64,000 nt of DNA from Paracoccaceae bacterium (GCA_017854585.1 JAFMHK010000011.1:1-64000); one strand, 5' to 3'; shown: positions 26,792 to 35,631, counted from the stretch's first letter. Notes: generated from the sequence alone by a model not told the origin. Numbers and translations: made by a program.

Positions 26792-27565
26792 ATGAAAATT
26801 GGCAAGCAGGGAAAAGCTGTCACGTCGATTTCGACGGCGGATGCCGACAGCATTACCGTTCGTGGCCACGACTTGGTCAACGGCCTGATGGGCCACATCA
26901 GTTTCACGGACTACTTCTTTCTGCTGACGACGGGCCGCCAGCCAACCGAGGATCAGCGGTTTTTTCTGGATCTGCTTCTGGTCTCGATCGCGGAACACGG
27001 TTTGGTTCCCACCAATCAGGTCGCCCGCATGACCTATGCCGCCGATCCCGACTTTCTGCACGGTGCCGTTGCCGCCGGGCTACTTGGGTGCGGCAAGGTC
27101 ATCCTTGGAACAACCGAGGTTGCCGGCCAGTTCCTGATCGACGCACACGAACGCATGACCGCCCAAGGCGTGAGCATGGACGATATCGTGATCGAGGCGC
27201 GGGACGCGGGCGCGCGCATTCCCGGCTTTGGCCACCCCTTGCACAAACCGGTAGACCCGCGCGCACAGCGGATCCTCGCGCTTGCCGAGGAACGCGGCGT
27301 CGCTGGTCCCCATGTCCGCCTTGCGCGTGATGTTGAGGATGCGATCAACCGGCTGTGGCCCAAACCGCTGCCGATGAACGTGTCGATGGCCATTCCGGCG
27401 GTGCTGCTGGATCTGGACTTTCCGCCCTCGGTGCTGAAGGCGATTCCCATTCTGGCGCGCACGGCCAGCCTGCTGGCCCATCTTGCCGAGGAAAACGAGA
27501 CACCGATCGGCTTCGTTCTTGCCCACCATGCCGAAGCCGCCATCGCCTTCGAGCCCAAGCCATGA
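26792..27565 (+). CDS. Citryl-CoA lyase-like protein (small citrate synthase family)
   Basis: A 257-residue protein of the citrate synthase superfamily, about 60 percent of the length of normal citrate synthase and like the short forms annotated as citryl-CoA lyase. It retains HISFTDYFFLLTTGRQPTE and the histidine-containing active-site loop GFGHPLHKPVDPRAQR. The ATG taken has a G-rich ribosome site 6 bases upstream; another ATG two codons earlier overlaps that site. Known relatives cleave (or form) citryl-CoA-like thioesters. Its stop overlaps the next start (ATGA), tying it to a CoA ligase-like enzyme that could supply its thioester substrate. Confidence 0.85.
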   Translation: MKIGKQGKAVTSISTADADSITVRGHDLVNGLMGHISFTDYFFLLTTGRQPTEDQRFFLDLLLVSIAEHGLVPTNQVARMTYAADPDFLHGAVAAGLLGCGKVILGTTEVAGQFLIDAHERMTAQGVSMDDIVIEARDAGARIPGFGHPLHKPVDPRAQRILALAEERGVAGPHVRLARDVEDAINRLWPKPLPMNVSMAIPAVLLDLDFPPSVLKAIPILARTASLLAHLAEENETPIGFVLAHHAEAAIAFEPKP

Positions 27566-28881
27566 ACATGCACGCCCCTCAGATCGAGACCGCTCCGTGG
27601 TCCCATCAGGCGACACAAGACGATGCAGCCTACAGGGCGCAGATCGCATATCTGATGCAGAATTCGGCGTTCTATCGCGACCTCCTGCAGCAGGCAGGCT
27701 TTGCCGATGCCGCAGCGGTCGGCGGTTTGTTTGACATCGCGGCCCTGCCATTCACCGAAAAGGACGACCTGCGCGCCACCCGCGATGACGCCCATCCCAT
27801 CGGCACCCATATGGCGGCGGATATGTCGGACGTCGTGCGCGTCTATTCAACCAGCGGCACCACCGGCACGCCCAGCTACATCCCGCTGACGCAGTCGGAC
27901 CTAGAAAATTGGGTCGAGATTTCGCAGCGGTCCTACGGCGCATCCGGCATGGTGGCCGGGGAACGCATGGTCACAACCTACAACGCCGGGCCCTTCGTGG
28001 CGGGCGTGACCCTTGATGCGTTTGCGCGTCTTGGCGTTTGTCACATCCCGGTCGGTGCCGGAAACACCGAACGCTTGATGTCTGCGGTGCAGTTTCTCAA
28101 GCCGACAGTTCTGGGCTGCACGCCATCCTATGCGCTGCATCTGGCGGAATGGGCTGTGGCGCGTGGCATCGATACCGCCGCCTCCACAGTGGAAAAAATC
28201 CTTGTTGCCGGCGAACCGGGTGGCGGTGAACCCGCGTTGCGGGCGCGGCTGGAAGACGCTTGGGGCGCAAAGGTCACCGAGGCCATGGGCATCGGCGATA
28301 TATCGGTATCGTTGTGGGGCGAGTGCACCGAGCAAGACGGCATGCATTTCTCGGGCCGGGGCCTTGTGCATTTCGAATTGATCGATCCCGCCAACGGAAC
28401 ACCCATCGTGATTGAGGATGGTGCCGAGGGCGAGCTGGTCTACACGCATCTGTCTCACCGGGCCGCGCCCTTGCTGCGGTTCAGGTCACGCGACAGGGTC
28501 CGTGTCAGCGCGTCGCCCTGTGCGTGTGGCCGCACATCGCCACGGATCCGCTGCATCGGGCGAACCGACGACATGCTGATCGTGCGCGGCGTGAACCTGT
28601 TCCCTACTGCAGTCCGCGAGATCGTTGGCGGCTTTGGTGACATGCTCAGCGGCGTCATCTTGATCCGCCCCACGAAAAAGGGCGTCAAGCAGGCCCCGCC
28701 GTTGCCGGTGCTGGTCGAATTGGCCGAAGGCGTCGCGCCAGATGACGGCCTTGCCGACAAGATCCGTCAGCGGATCCGCGACAAGCTTGTCGTTACCACC
28801 GACATTCAATTGGTGGCATGGGGAACCCTGCCGCGCACCGACTATAAATCCAAACTCGTCGATTGGTCCGACGCCCGCTGA
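27562..28881 (+). CDS. Phenylacetate-CoA ligase family protein (AMP-binding)
   Basis: A 439-residue acyl-CoA ligase of the PaaK type. The nucleotide P-loop is YSTSGTTGTPSYIPLT (about residues 94-110). Adenylation-domain motifs are GIGDISVSLWGEC and LLRFRSRDRVRVS, and the cysteine pair is in CACGRTSPRI. The C-terminal domain begins at GRTDDMLIVRGVNLFP and ends with LPRTDYKSKLVDW, which may carry the catalytic lysine. PaaK relatives activate arylacetates or other carboxylic acids with ATP and CoA. The pairing with a citryl-CoA lyase-like gene suggests a tricarboxylic or other hydroxy-acid substrate rather than phenylacetate. Confidence 0.87.
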   Translation: MNMHAPQIETAPWSHQATQDDAAYRAQIAYLMQNSAFYRDLLQQAGFADAAAVGGLFDIAALPFTEKDDLRATRDDAHPIGTHMAADMSDVVRVYSTSGTTGTPSYIPLTQSDLENWVEISQRSYGASGMVAGERMVTTYNAGPFVAGVTLDAFARLGVCHIPVGAGNTERLMSAVQFLKPTVLGCTPSYALHLAEWAVARGIDTAASTVEKILVAGEPGGGEPALRARLEDAWGAKVTEAMGIGDISVSLWGECTEQDGMHFSGRGLVHFELIDPANGTPIVIEDGAEGELVYTHLSHRAAPLLRFRSRDRVRVSASPCACGRTSPRIRCIGRTDDMLIVRGVNLFPTAVREIVGGFGDMLSGVILIRPTKKGVKQAPPLPVLVELAEGVAPDDGLADKIRQRIRDKLVVTTDIQLVAWGTLPRTDYKSKLVDWSDAR

Positions 28882-28907
28882 AAAGCAGTAAACCGAGGAA
28901 AAATGAC

Positions 28908-29507
28908 ATGACTGAAGACAACGCTATGAAGAAGATCCAGACGCAAGGTGTGCACCACATCACCATCATCGGCGCGGACCGGCAGACCTCTATCGATTTC
29001 TGGGAGGGACTTCTGGGGATGCCGTTCATCTTCGATCAGCCCAATCTCGACAACCCGCGCGAAGGTCACATCTACTTTGATCCGGGCGACGGGCGGCTGA
29101 TCACGGTTTTCACCAACGAGGACCGTAAACCCGACCCGACCCGAACCTCGACCGAGCAGGGCGCGGTGCATCACCTTGCGCTCAACGTCAGTCAGGCAAC
29201 ATTCCGGCAGGTCGAAAAGCGCCTTGATGCGCGCGGGATCAAGCATTCCGGCCCCAAGGATCGCGGCTTCATGGACTCGATCTATTTCGAGGATCCGCTC
29301 GGCCTGCTGATCGAACTGGCCTCGTATCGCTTCGAGCCCCCTGAAGGCTGCCGCCACGCGGACGTCATGATCGAGGCGCACCGCATCCGCGTCGCGCGGG
29401 GCGATTACAATATCCAAGAGGAACATCTGGCCGATGCCATCGAACTGCTTGTCGCGCGTTCGCAGCAATCGTTGTCGGCCGATCGGTCCGCCCGCAATCC
29501 CTACTAA
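28908..29507 (+). CDS. VOC family protein (glyoxalase/ring-cleavage dioxygenase fold)
   Basis: A 199-residue metalloprotein fold. Paired beta-alpha-beta modules cover about residues 10-140: GVHHITIIGADRQTSIDFWE, GAVHHLALNVSQATFRQ and DPLGLLIELASYRFEPPEG. The conserved His and Glu (HH near the N-terminus, HHLAL, LIELAS) are likely metal ligands. The C-terminal 55 residues are outside the usual domain. ATG with GAGG nine bases upstream was preferred; an ATG six codons later is possible. It could be a dioxygenase, isomerase or lyase. It is third in the GntR-controlled cluster. Confidence 0.82.
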   Translation: MTEDNAMKKIQTQGVHHITIIGADRQTSIDFWEGLLGMPFIFDQPNLDNPREGHIYFDPGDGRLITVFTNEDRKPDPTRTSTEQGAVHHLALNVSQATFRQVEKRLDARGIKHSGPKDRGFMDSIYFEDPLGLLIELASYRFEPPEGCRHADVMIEAHRIRVARGDYNIQEEHLADAIELLVARSQQSLSADRSARNPY

Positions 29508-29534
29508 CCCACATCTCAAGAAGGAACTTCAAGA

Positions 29535-30209
29535 ATGAAACTCCACATGCATCCTGCATCGATCACCAGCCGTCCGGTGCGTTTGCTTCTGGCCGAAAAA
29601 GGGATCGCCGCCGAAGAGGTGTTGGTTGACCTGATGGTCGGCGCCCACCACCAGGAACCGTTTGCCAGCTTCAACCCAAGCCGTTTGGTTCCGGTGCTGG
29701 AAGACGGCGATATGAAGCTGACGGAAAGCTCGGCGATCCTGAAATACCTTGCCGACAAGTACGACCTGCCGGAATACCCCAAGGACTTGAAGGCCCGCGC
29801 GCGGGTCAATGAGGTCATGGATTGGGTCAACACCAACTTCTACCGGGATTGGGGCTATAATCTTTGCTACCCGCAGTTGTTCCCGCACCATGAACGCCCC
29901 TCGGCCGAGGGCCAGCAGGTCACCGTGCAATGGGGCAGCGACAAGAGCAAATTTTGGCTTCAGGTGATGAACGACTATTGGTTGGGCAATGATCAGGCAT
30001 GGCTTGCCGGTGATGAGATCACCATCGCTGACTATTTCGCGGGCTCGGTCGTCGCACTTGGTGACATGATCCGCTATGACTTCTCGGCGTATCCCAATGT
30101 TGCCGCATGGCTTGGACGTATGAAGGCGTTGCCGAATTGGGCGCCGGTAAGTGAAGCACTCGACGGCTTTGCCGCATCGCTGGCCGACAAGGACTTCGTC
30201 GCGGCCTAA
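29535..30209 (+). CDS. Glutathione S-transferase family protein
   Basis: A 224-residue cytosolic GST. The thioredoxin-like N-domain (1-80; PASITSRPVRLLLAEKGIAA, NPSRLVPVLEDGDMKLTESS) includes the cis-Pro and the glutathione gamma-Glu contact (ESS). The C-domain is all-helical (90-215). It ends the GntR-linked cluster, 27 bases after the VOC gene. GSTs in catabolic operons often perform glutathione-dependent isomerisation or ether cleavage, which suits a pathway using a VOC enzyme and a CoA ligase. The substrate is unknown. Confidence 0.88.
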   Translation: MKLHMHPASITSRPVRLLLAEKGIAAEEVLVDLMVGAHHQEPFASFNPSRLVPVLEDGDMKLTESSAILKYLADKYDLPEYPKDLKARARVNEVMDWVNTNFYRDWGYNLCYPQLFPHHERPSAEGQQVTVQWGSDKSKFWLQVMNDYWLGNDQAWLAGDEITIADYFAGSVVALGDMIRYDFSAYPNVAAWLGRMKALPNWAPVSEALDGFAASLADKDFVAA

Positions 30210-30216
30210 GACGACC

Positions 30217-30252
30217 TCGGGCGGGGCTGCCATCGTGCATCGCGCCGCCCGA
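30217..30252 (+). terminator. Terminator-like hairpin after the GST gene
   Basis: TCGGGCGG...CCGCCCGA, a perfect 8-base stem with a 20-base loop that begins 8 bases after the GST stop. No strong U tract follows, but position and strength fit the end of the cluster. Confidence 0.5.
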
Positions 30253-30748
30253 TCCCTGCCTTTCGGAAGACAATTCCGTGGTGCGGGACTTCCCGGTTAT
30301 ACAAGCGCTGGATCGCATTGTGCCTCCAGACGGAGCTGTGCTAGGCCACCCTGCGGTTCGCGCACAGATGCATTGCGCAGGCATGCCGCGCCAGATTGGT
30401 CGTGGCCGACCCGTTCCGGTCGCATTCGCCCAAAATCCCGAACGTTTATACCAAAACCATAGGTGCCGGCCCGATATGGGCGTCAGCACGCGACATGACC
30501 TAACCATCCTGCGGCCTCGGGATGCAAATGTTCCATCTATCGGTGCTTCAGGTCAAATTCCCAACCAGCGTAACAATATGTCGGCAAATATAAACAGTGC
30601 GCAACATATGAAGTATTGCGCGGTCAAAATTGTAATTTTAGAGATATTTTCCAGAATGATCGCAGCGGCTCCGGAACGTAATGTTTGATTGTCGGACGGT
30701 GAAACCATCGCCCCGGCGGCAAACGAAATCTTAAACCTGGAGACTAAC
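30253..30748. other. Gap before the curlin genes, no gene seen
   Basis: About 500 bases without a convincing gene on either strand. The first 290 bases are GC-rich with only open-frame noise. From about 30,570 the sequence turns AT-rich (AATATGTCGGCAAATATAA, GTAATTTTAGAGATATTTTC), as expected for the promoter and regulator-binding region of the curlin gene. CCTGGAG before the curlin ATG is the ribosome site. Confidence 0.5.
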
Positions 30749-31123
30749 ATGAAAAAGACAATCACCTCCCTCGCAGTTGTCATGTCCCTCGTTTCTGGTG
30801 CGGCTTTCGCCCAGAACCTTTCGATTGTTGAACAGCTGGGTCTGGGCAATGGTCAGTTGACGAACCAGTCCGGCTCCAACTTCTCGTTCACCGGTCAGGT
30901 TGGTGCGTTCAACGGCAGCATCACCGACCAGTATGGATCGGGGAACGTGGCGGGCACTGCCCAGCTGGGTATTGGCAACGGATCTCTGACCGCACAGGCA
31001 GGCCACTTCAACCTGTCTGAGACACTTCAAGCTGGCGTTGGCCATCAGGCTGTGACCGGTCAGCTGGGTGTCGGTAACGTCTCGGTCACTGTGCAATCCG
31101 ATGCGGTGAACCCCCATAACTGA
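30749..31123 (+). CDS. Curlin-type amyloid subunit (CsgA/CsgB family)
   Basis: A 124-residue secreted protein. The signal peptide is MKKTITSLAVVMSL... with cleavage after AAFA. The mature part consists of repeats of about 22 residues with Q, G and N spaced as in curlin: VEQLGLGNGQLTNQSGSN, TDQYGSGNVAGTAQLGIGN and TGQLGVGNVSVTVQ. About five repeats are visible. It is predicted to form cross-beta surface fibres after export. Compared with the next gene its repeats are regular and lack charged residues, which suggests the major subunit. A second curlin and csgH follow on the same strand. Confidence 0.85.
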   Translation: MKKTITSLAVVMSLVSGAAFAQNLSIVEQLGLGNGQLTNQSGSNFSFTGQVGAFNGSITDQYGSGNVAGTAQLGIGNGSLTAQAGHFNLSETLQAGVGHQAVTGQLGVGNVSVTVQSDAVNPHN

Positions 31124-31153
31124 TGCGATCGATTTGCCTTGATCCGTCCCCCA

Positions 31154-31191
31154 TTCGTCGCGGGTGTTGCTGCCCCGATACGCGCGACGAA
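31154..31191 (+). terminator. First hairpin between the curlin genes
   Basis: TTCGTCGCG...CGCGACGAA, a perfect 9-base stem with a 20-base loop, 30 bases after the first curlin stop. No U tract. It is likely to attenuate read-through into the second curlin gene or to stabilise the upstream message. Confidence 0.5.
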
Positions 31192-31195
31192 CCGG

Positions 31196-31228
31196 CTGGT
31201 GCCGACCTTGCCAAAAGGCCGGCACCAG
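31196..31228 (+). terminator. Second hairpin between the curlin genes
   Basis: CTGGTGCCG...CGGCACCAG, a perfect 9-base stem with a 15-base loop, only 4 bases after the first hairpin. Two strong consecutive stem-loops in a 194-base gap point to deliberate uncoupling of the expression of the two subunits. Confidence 0.5.
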
Positions 31229-31317
31229 CACGTCACGTTCAATAGGCCCAACCAGATTGGTGTTCTTCCTGAATGACGGTCCGTTGTGCCGACCAACTCA
31301 CTCAAGCAGGAGATTGT

Positions 31318-31680
31318 ATGATGAAGATATTGTTGATGACGTGCGCGGTTGTCGCTGTTGCATCCGCTGCCAGTGCGCAAAATCGGATTGATGTTCGACA
31401 GATCGGCATTGGCAATATGCAGGCGACAATTCAGTCCGGCCGGAATGCTGCGACGATAACGCAGTTTGGCAGCGGAAACGAAGTCCAACTGGAACAGAAC
31501 GGTGACGCAAACGTAGCCGGCATTGCCCAGATCGGCGAAGGCCTCACCCGAAGTGTCGTTCAAGATGGTGATCGGCTGGGATACGGAAGCATCCAGGCCA
31601 CCAGCCCGTTGACGGGATCGTTTTCCCGAACCGGAGGCAACTCGTTCACATCCACGACAGGTCAACTGGACGTTGAGTAG
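31318..31680 (+). CDS. Second curlin-repeat protein (probable minor subunit/nucleator)
   Basis: A 120-residue secreted protein. The signal peptide ends at about residue 20 (ASAASA, then QNR). Curlin-type repeats follow: VRQIGIGNMQATIQSGRN, ITQFGSGNEVQLEQNGDAN and AQIGEGLTRSVVQ. They carry more Arg, Glu and Asp than the upstream curlin, a feature of CsgB-like nucleators. About 40 C-terminal residues (SPLTGSFSRTGGNSFTST) depart from the repeat. CAGGAG lies 5-8 bases before two adjacent ATG codons; either could be used. Confidence 0.8.
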   Translation: MMKILLMTCAVVAVASAASAQNRIDVRQIGIGNMQATIQSGRNAATITQFGSGNEVQLEQNGDANVAGIAQIGEGLTRSVVQDGDRLGYGSIQATSPLTGSFSRTGGNSFTSTTGQLDVE

Positions 31681-31758
31681 CGGTCGCGCCGGAAATGCTT
31701 GCCAGACCGCGGATGCTTCCGATTTTCGCGACCTCAAGACAAGCCAAGGAGGCGAATG

Positions 31759-32241
31759 ATGATAGCACATCCTATCTGTGGCCAGCAGGCTCGTTCGGCA
31801 CGACGCAAGCCTCTGGCATTCGCAGCCCTGATTTTTGGCGTCGCCGGATCCTGTTTGCCAGAGGAGGCTCACGCAATGCCACTTCAGCGCTACCCTTCCG
31901 TGATCGCGGGCGATGTCCTTAATCAGACAGATGTCCAGACCCCATCCGGCGGCAATTTGCACTGCGAAATTCGCGGTCGGATGGAGTCTGGCCTTCTGAA
32001 TCTCCAAGGTGTCGTCTTGGCCGATGACGCCTTTACCGGCAGCTATAGTTTCAATCTGATCAATCGCGGATCGTCCGGCAGTTCCAGCACGGCACAGCGT
32101 GGAACATTCACCCTGACCCCGAACGAGGAAAAGGTCGTCGGCATGATCACGGTGAACGTGATGGAAGGAAACACATACTATGCGCTGCTGCAGGTGATGG
32201 CCGATGACAGCGACATGATCTGTGACTTCACTTTTGGCTAG
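31759..32241 (+). CDS. csgH: CsgH-like curli assembly chaperone
   Basis: A 160-residue protein with a long signal peptide (cleavage after EEAHA, about residue 39). A CsgH-type beta-sandwich follows: LHCEIRGRMESGLLNLQGVV, TGSYSFNLINRGSSGSSS and the terminal MICDFTF. The two cysteines (HCEI, ICDF) could pair. In alphaproteobacteria CsgH replaces CsgC and keeps curlin unfolded in the periplasm. The ATG used has AAGGAGG six bases upstream; the preceding ATG is too close to it. Its position after two curlin genes supports the call. Confidence 0.85.
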   Translation: MIAHPICGQQARSARRKPLAFAALIFGVAGSCLPEEAHAMPLQRYPSVIAGDVLNQTDVQTPSGGNLHCEIRGRMESGLLNLQGVVLADDAFTGSYSFNLINRGSSGSSSTAQRGTFTLTPNEEKVVGMITVNVMEGNTYYALLQVMADDSDMICDFTFG

Positions 32242-32272
32242 GTGACAAAGGCGAATTCAAAGGCCATGCGTT

Positions 32273-33547
32273 TCAGAACCGCCAGACCAGCGAGATGGAC
32301 ACACCCCAATTGCGCAGATCGCCATATCTGATCTCGAAATCCTGATTTGTTGCGCCCGACACCGCCAGCGAGGCATCGTTGCCATCGGCTGAAACAACCG
32401 GTGACACGGACGCGATATTCCGACGCGCAAGATACGGTATTCCGGTGGTCGCCTGCGAATAAAGGGTCATAGAAAGCACGGCGCCCGGCGCCAACTGCCG
32501 CGAAAGCCCGACAGAAACCCGCCCCATGCGGGCGATGTTCGTGTCGTGGCCGTGCGGGCCTGCGATATTCTGTACCTGTTGCAGACCCAATGCGACCGCT
32601 TCAGACGAGGAATAGCGCGACCGACCCTGAGCCGCGCCAATATCGGCCCCAAGCGAAACACGCCATCCATCAGACAACGGCCACGAAAGCCCGAGACCAA
32701 CTGACAGCCCTGTCAGATTGGTGCGCAGATCTGTTCTCTGGCTGATCGACAGGGCTGGTGTGGCCGGATCGGCGGCAAAACCATCGGCCACGGAAATTGT
32801 CTGCGACAGGTCGGTCAGCCTGCCGAAAGATTGCAGCACCAGACCGCCGCGCGGAACGAGGGTCAAGCCATTCGCCAGCGGCACGACCGTACTGAGCCTG
32901 ACCGACCCGTCGGTAAATTCAACCCGGTCACGACGCGCGGATATGACCTCTGTTCCGGGCGAATTGCCGTTGGCGATGACGACAGCCCCGCTTTCGTCAA
33001 ATATCGCGCCCAAGGCCCCCGCAATTGCCCCGGAACCATCGGTGACGACCGATGTAAACAACCCGCCCGCATCCGTCGGCGTGAAGGCAAAAACCGATGT
33101 CTGCCCCCCCGGCGGCGAAAACGTCGTGCTGGAGATGCTGCCGTCATCACCGCTGCCGTCGGTCAGGTTGACGATCGACGTCGCATAGGCCCCCGTGCCG
33201 TCTGTGAACGTGTTCAGCGACAAATCGCCAATCGGGCTGACGCGCGTGGCGAAAACATACGGGGTTTCGGTGATCAGGGATTGGGCGGTCTGGCTGCGGC
33301 TTTGGCCACGCAAGGTCGACAGGCCAAATTCCAGAAACACCGGGCGCTCGTCGTCGCCGCCCACACGTATCGCGCCCCCCACGCCAAACGTCTCGCCCCA
33401 GACGCCGGGCTGACCGGTTTGCGATACATAGCCCGCGCCAACGCCCGCGCTCAGCGCGCGAAACGGGCTGGACACTTGGGCGCTATTGTCCTGCGCAAAC
33501 GCGCATTGCCCCCAAAGGACCAATACAACAAGGTTCAAGACCTTCAT
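32273..33547 (-). CDS. Predicted outer-membrane beta-barrel protein
   Basis: A 424-residue protein with a signal peptide (MKVLNLVVLVLWGQ, cleavage after AFA). The remainder alternates polar and hydrophobic residues with many Gly, Ser and Thr. It ends WGVSISLVWRF with a terminal Phe, the BAM recognition pattern of outer-membrane barrels. The middle part (about 105-200; TDGSGDDGSISS, TDGSGAIAGALGAIF) could be an extracellular insert. It is convergent with csgH and lies 20 bases downstream of a LuxR-type regulator gene on the same strand. It is not CsgG. A role in curli anchoring or secretion is possible but unproven. Confidence 0.65.
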   Translation of the reverse strand: MKVLNLVVLVLWGQCAFAQDNSAQVSSPFRALSAGVGAGYVSQTGQPGVWGETFGVGGAIRVGGDDERPVFLEFGLSTLRGQSRSQTAQSLITETPYVFATRVSPIGDLSLNTFTDGTGAYATSIVNLTDGSGDDGSISSTTFSPPGGQTSVFAFTPTDAGGLFTSVVTDGSGAIAGALGAIFDESGAVVIANGNSPGTEVISARRDRVEFTDGSVRLSTVVPLANGLTLVPRGGLVLQSFGRLTDLSQTISVADGFAADPATPALSISQRTDLRTNLTGLSVGLGLSWPLSDGWRVSLGADIGAAQGRSRYSSSEAVALGLQQVQNIAGPHGHDTNIARMGRVSVGLSRQLAPGAVLSMTLYSQATTGIPYLARRNIASVSPVVSADGNDASLAVSGATNQDFEIRYGDLRNWGVSISLVWRF

Positions 33548-33567
33548 AACGCCCTCCCCGACGGCGT

Positions 33568-34731
33568 TCAGAAATTCGGATTAACTGCTAACTTCGTCAA
33601 TAGAGAAATCAATTGCGACTGTCGTGACGTCGACGTCTTTTTCATGATCGAACTTAACTGATTACGCAATGTCTGCTTTGATACGCCAGCACCGTAGGCG
33701 ATCGTGCTTACCGTGTCACCTTGCAGCAGTTTTCGGGCAAGTTCGCATTCGGCATTCGAAAGCCGAAAGGTCCGCCATAGGGTTTCAGGCGACAGGTCCA
33801 GTTCCTCATCCATGTCCTGAATGATCAACGCGATCTGCTCGCCACCCGATTCGAACCTGCCCACCGGAAAGGCCCGGTGCGGCTTTGAATCGCCCAGTTT
33901 TGCCAACGCCACGAACACATGCCGTGACCGGTCCCCATTCCACAACGTGATGACGTCCGACATCTTGCGCGATCCCGTCGTGAGGGCATGCAGCGCCGAT
34001 CTGAACGTCGCCTCGGATTCCAGATCCATGGCATGAAACTGTCTTTCAGCGCTGATAAAGAACGAGTCCATCTTGTTGGCCAGCGTTTCAGCCCGACGGT
34101 TCATGTTCCTGACGCGGTTGTCCGATGAAATGATGATGACCGGCAAACTGGACAGCGCAAGCAACGACGTGGTCATGCCGCCTTCAATGGGGAATTCGCT
34201 GCGCAATTTCATGATCTGCTCGCCCAACAACAGGTGGGGCGACAATACTTTCAGCAAATCGGTGGCGGTGCGGCGCAACCGAGGCTCGCTTGCGGCCTGA
34301 AAATGGACCTCGAGCACCAGTTGACGCGTGCCATTGCGATAAAGGACAAGCCCCGTCGCCAGCTTGTGATCGCCAAGCATGCCGAACCATTCCTTGTGTT
34401 TCGGCCACGCACGGAAATCGTTCACGCCCATCAGGTCGCTGTCTTGATAGATCGCACCGACCGGCTGTCGCCATTGCGCCGCCAGCCACGGATTGTCGAC
34501 CATCAGGTTGTTGACGTGCAAGACCGCCGCCTCCGTGCAGAGGCCGCGATGCAAAAGAAAGTTCTTCTTGTGGTCCTCGGTATCGGCACCAAAGATGGTC
34601 ACCGGCGTGTCACCCAAGATCCCGGTCACGGATTGCAGGACGCAATCCAGAAAGTCGCCCTCTAGGGCTGACCGATAGATCTTCTCTATCAACTCGGACG
34701 TGATGACCTCTTGGATCAGCTGATTGCTCAT
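33568..34731 (-). CDS. LuxR-type transcriptional regulator with long N-terminal domain
   Basis: A 387-residue protein. The last 65 residues form a LuxR HTH: WRTFRLSNAECELARKLLQG, DTVSTIAYGAGVSKQTLRNQ, LSSIMKKTSTSRQSQLI. The N-terminal 300 residues resemble a sensor region with a PAS-like stretch (SLPVIIISSDNRVRNMNRRA) that could bind a ligand. AAGGA precedes the ATG. It is followed at once by the beta-barrel gene and lies beside the curlin genes, so it may take the role CsgD has in enterobacteria; this is inference from position. Confidence 0.8.
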   Translation of the reverse strand: MSNQLIQEVITSELIEKIYRSALEGDFLDCVLQSVTGILGDTPVTIFGADTEDHKKNFLLHRGLCTEAAVLHVNNLMVDNPWLAAQWRQPVGAIYQDSDLMGVNDFRAWPKHKEWFGMLGDHKLATGLVLYRNGTRQLVLEVHFQAASEPRLRRTATDLLKVLSPHLLLGEQIMKLRSEFPIEGGMTTSLLALSSLPVIIISSDNRVRNMNRRAETLANKMDSFFISAERQFHAMDLESEATFRSALHALTTGSRKMSDVITLWNGDRSRHVFVALAKLGDSKPHRAFPVGRFESGGEQIALIIQDMDEELDLSPETLWRTFRLSNAECELARKLLQGDTVSTIAYGAGVSKQTLRNQLSSIMKKTSTSRQSQLISLLTKLAVNPNF

Positions 34732-35631
34732 TGTCCTTTCCCCCCGAGTTCCGAAACTGGAACTCACGCCGTAAAGTCCGATTGCATGCGTCAGTAAGGA
34801 TCACAGTTGGGGTCGCGCGCGCCGCATTCAGGGTACTGCCAAGGCCCTGCAGGACGGGAATTATCTATCGTAATTGCGATTGATGCAGATCGCCCGAAGC
34901 GCGGTTTGCGCACAGGTGAAAGAGGCGTCGGCCCCTTGTTCTTGCCGAAAAATCGTCGGGCAAAAGATGCCCGACCGTCTTGCGCGCAGGCTGCGCGCAC
35001 CATCCCGGGGCAAGCTGTTCCATGTCCCCGGTCTTGATCTGTCTGTGCAGTGCCCCCTCTAGGCCCGCGTCGCAACGGCATACCCAATTTGATAACCCTT
35101 ATCCGTATCACCAAGGCTGCGGATTGGCCCGATTGCCGGGTGGTGCGCACCGCAGCGCATATCCTTTGTTCATAATGCCCTCCTAGGTACTCCACTTCTT
35201 GTGACGAATGAAAATCTAGTTCGGCCAATTGGCGTTTGTCACAAAGGTAATCAGCGCCAGTGGGCTTGTCTTGATCTTGGTCAATCATCACTGCACTTGA
35301 TGAAGGGATGCGTGCGGATCGATCGGAAATAGCCGACGAATTGACCTGAACTCCGTCGGCCTAACTGTTTGATCTATCACATGAACCGGGCATCCGGCGG
35401 GCAGGGCGGTGTCGCGGCGGCGTATGTTAGAAAAATTTGCACTCGCGGCCGAAGGCCTGCGACATTTGTCTGACGCCGCGTCGGGCGACCAACAGGCGCC
35501 TTGGTCATCACCGCCGCGCTCTTGGTCACGGCGACGGCCATCTTGATGGAACCGCGCCGCCCTCAAGCGGCACGGTTTGTGGGGCCATTCCGCCCCGCTG
35601 CCGGCTGCCCGGTGGTGACCGGGCGTGGCGC
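34732..35631. other. 900-base gap, no gene identified
   Basis: A long gap upstream of the LuxR-type gene and downstream of the aspartoacylase-like gene. A minus-strand open frame to 34,791 ends in WQYPECGARDPNCDPY but has no ribosome site, domain or convincing composition. An inverted repeat GCCGACG...CGTCGGC (35332-35360, 15-base loop) may end the minus-strand operon from the right, or be a regulator site. The rest may hold promoters or small RNAs that cannot be called by eye. Confidence 0.4.

Noticed and set aside
30278-30688. A 136-codon plus-strand frame before the curlin gene
   Set aside because: No recognisable motif or ribosome site, and its second half is AT-rich promoter-like sequence.
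34791-35291. A 166-codon minus-strand frame ending WQYPECGARDPNCDPY
   Set aside because: The end looks mildly protein-like, but there is no start signal or domain and the rest is low-information. Left as unassigned gap.
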